A stretch of 64,000 nucleotides of DNA from the NCBI GenBank assembly GCA_040752975.1, contig JBFMHF010000018.1, positions 4,227 to 68,226 on the forward strand, written 5' to 3'. The notes under the pieces are model-generated. The model saw nothing but the letters and a program-made list of their open reading frames with translations, made no database searches and was not told the origin of the DNA. Made by a program: the position numbers and the translations under genes. Positions 63,989 to 64,000 of this stretch are shown piece after piece (positions within the stretch are counted from its first letter, which is position 1; every line of letters starts with the position of its first letter). The stretch comes from JADLDB01 sp040752975 (GTDB lineage Bacteria; Myxococcota; Myxococcia; Myxococcales; Myxococcaceae).

Positions 63989-64000
63989 GGCCGCCTCGCC

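Noticed and set aside
1..64000. tRNA, rRNA, riboswitch or prophage
   Set aside because: No cloverleaf with conserved TTCGA/T-loop, no rRNA core sequence, no integrase or phage structural gene was recognised in a reading of all intergenic regions.

Overview
This is high-GC DNA (roughly two thirds G+C by eye) from a bacterium of the phylum Myxococcota, most likely the Cystobacterineae group. The grounds are the dense set of two-component regulators, the many small lipoproteins of unknown role, a subtilisin with a MYXO-CTERM-like tail, collagen-like and fibro-slime lipoproteins, and a dnaN that stands apart from dnaA, recF and gyrB. No rRNA, tRNA, CRISPR array, intact insertion sequence or prophage was seen. 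The genus cannot be fixed from the sequence alone.

Layout. 1-5.4 kb: the 3' part of a histidine kinase, a large Ig-repeat lipoprotein, an OmpR-type response regulator and the frameshifted wreck of a PIN toxin. 5.4-17.3 kb: a PrsW-type protease, then a signalling block: a small protein, a FIST-like protein, a hemerythrin/PAS kinase, an HDOD regulator and a degenerate HD-GYP regulator with coupled starts, flanked by a hybrid PAS kinase, a LuxR regulator and a NIT-domain kinase. 17.3-24.4 kb: hypothetical proteins, then a two-gene AAA ATPase + TOPRIM module that looks like a phage-defence unit, a queuosine-precursor transporter and a beta-barrel protein. 24.4-31.7 kb: lipoproteins, a methyltransferase, an ECF sigma factor with its membrane partner, and pterin dehydratase. 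31.7-42.7 kb: dnaN, secreted subtilisin, site-2-type protease, Rieske oxygenase, zinc-ribbon protein and a DinG-like helicase. 42.7-51.2 kb: a VapBC pair, two PaaI thioesterases, a C69 peptidase, a glycoside hydrolase, a two-subunit GMC dehydrogenase and a WGR/LRR protein. 51.2-56.2 kb: a lipoprotein coupled to a papain-like protein, a collagen-like lectin lipoprotein and an AbiEi-like antitoxin fragment. 56.2-62.7 kb: a TetR-controlled operon for a Lol/Mac-type ABC system (LolA-like protein, two FtsX permeases, ATPase, outer-membrane barrel). 62.8-64 kb: a fibro-slime lipoprotein and repeats.

How genes work together. The 6.4-11.7 kb genes are arranged as a single signalling unit (sensor, two response regulators, a FIST-like protein). 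The 56.2-61.9 kb operon is arranged to move a lipid or hydrophobic compound between inner and outer membranes, with a palindromic operator directly at the TetR start. The AAA/TOPRIM pair is the best candidate for an under-described system: an OLD/PARIS-like split nuclease. A second theme is repeat-driven change: short CTCTCC..GGAGAG palindromes lie inside two coding regions, and one of these coding regions also carries a 51-bp tandem array ahead of its signal peptide.
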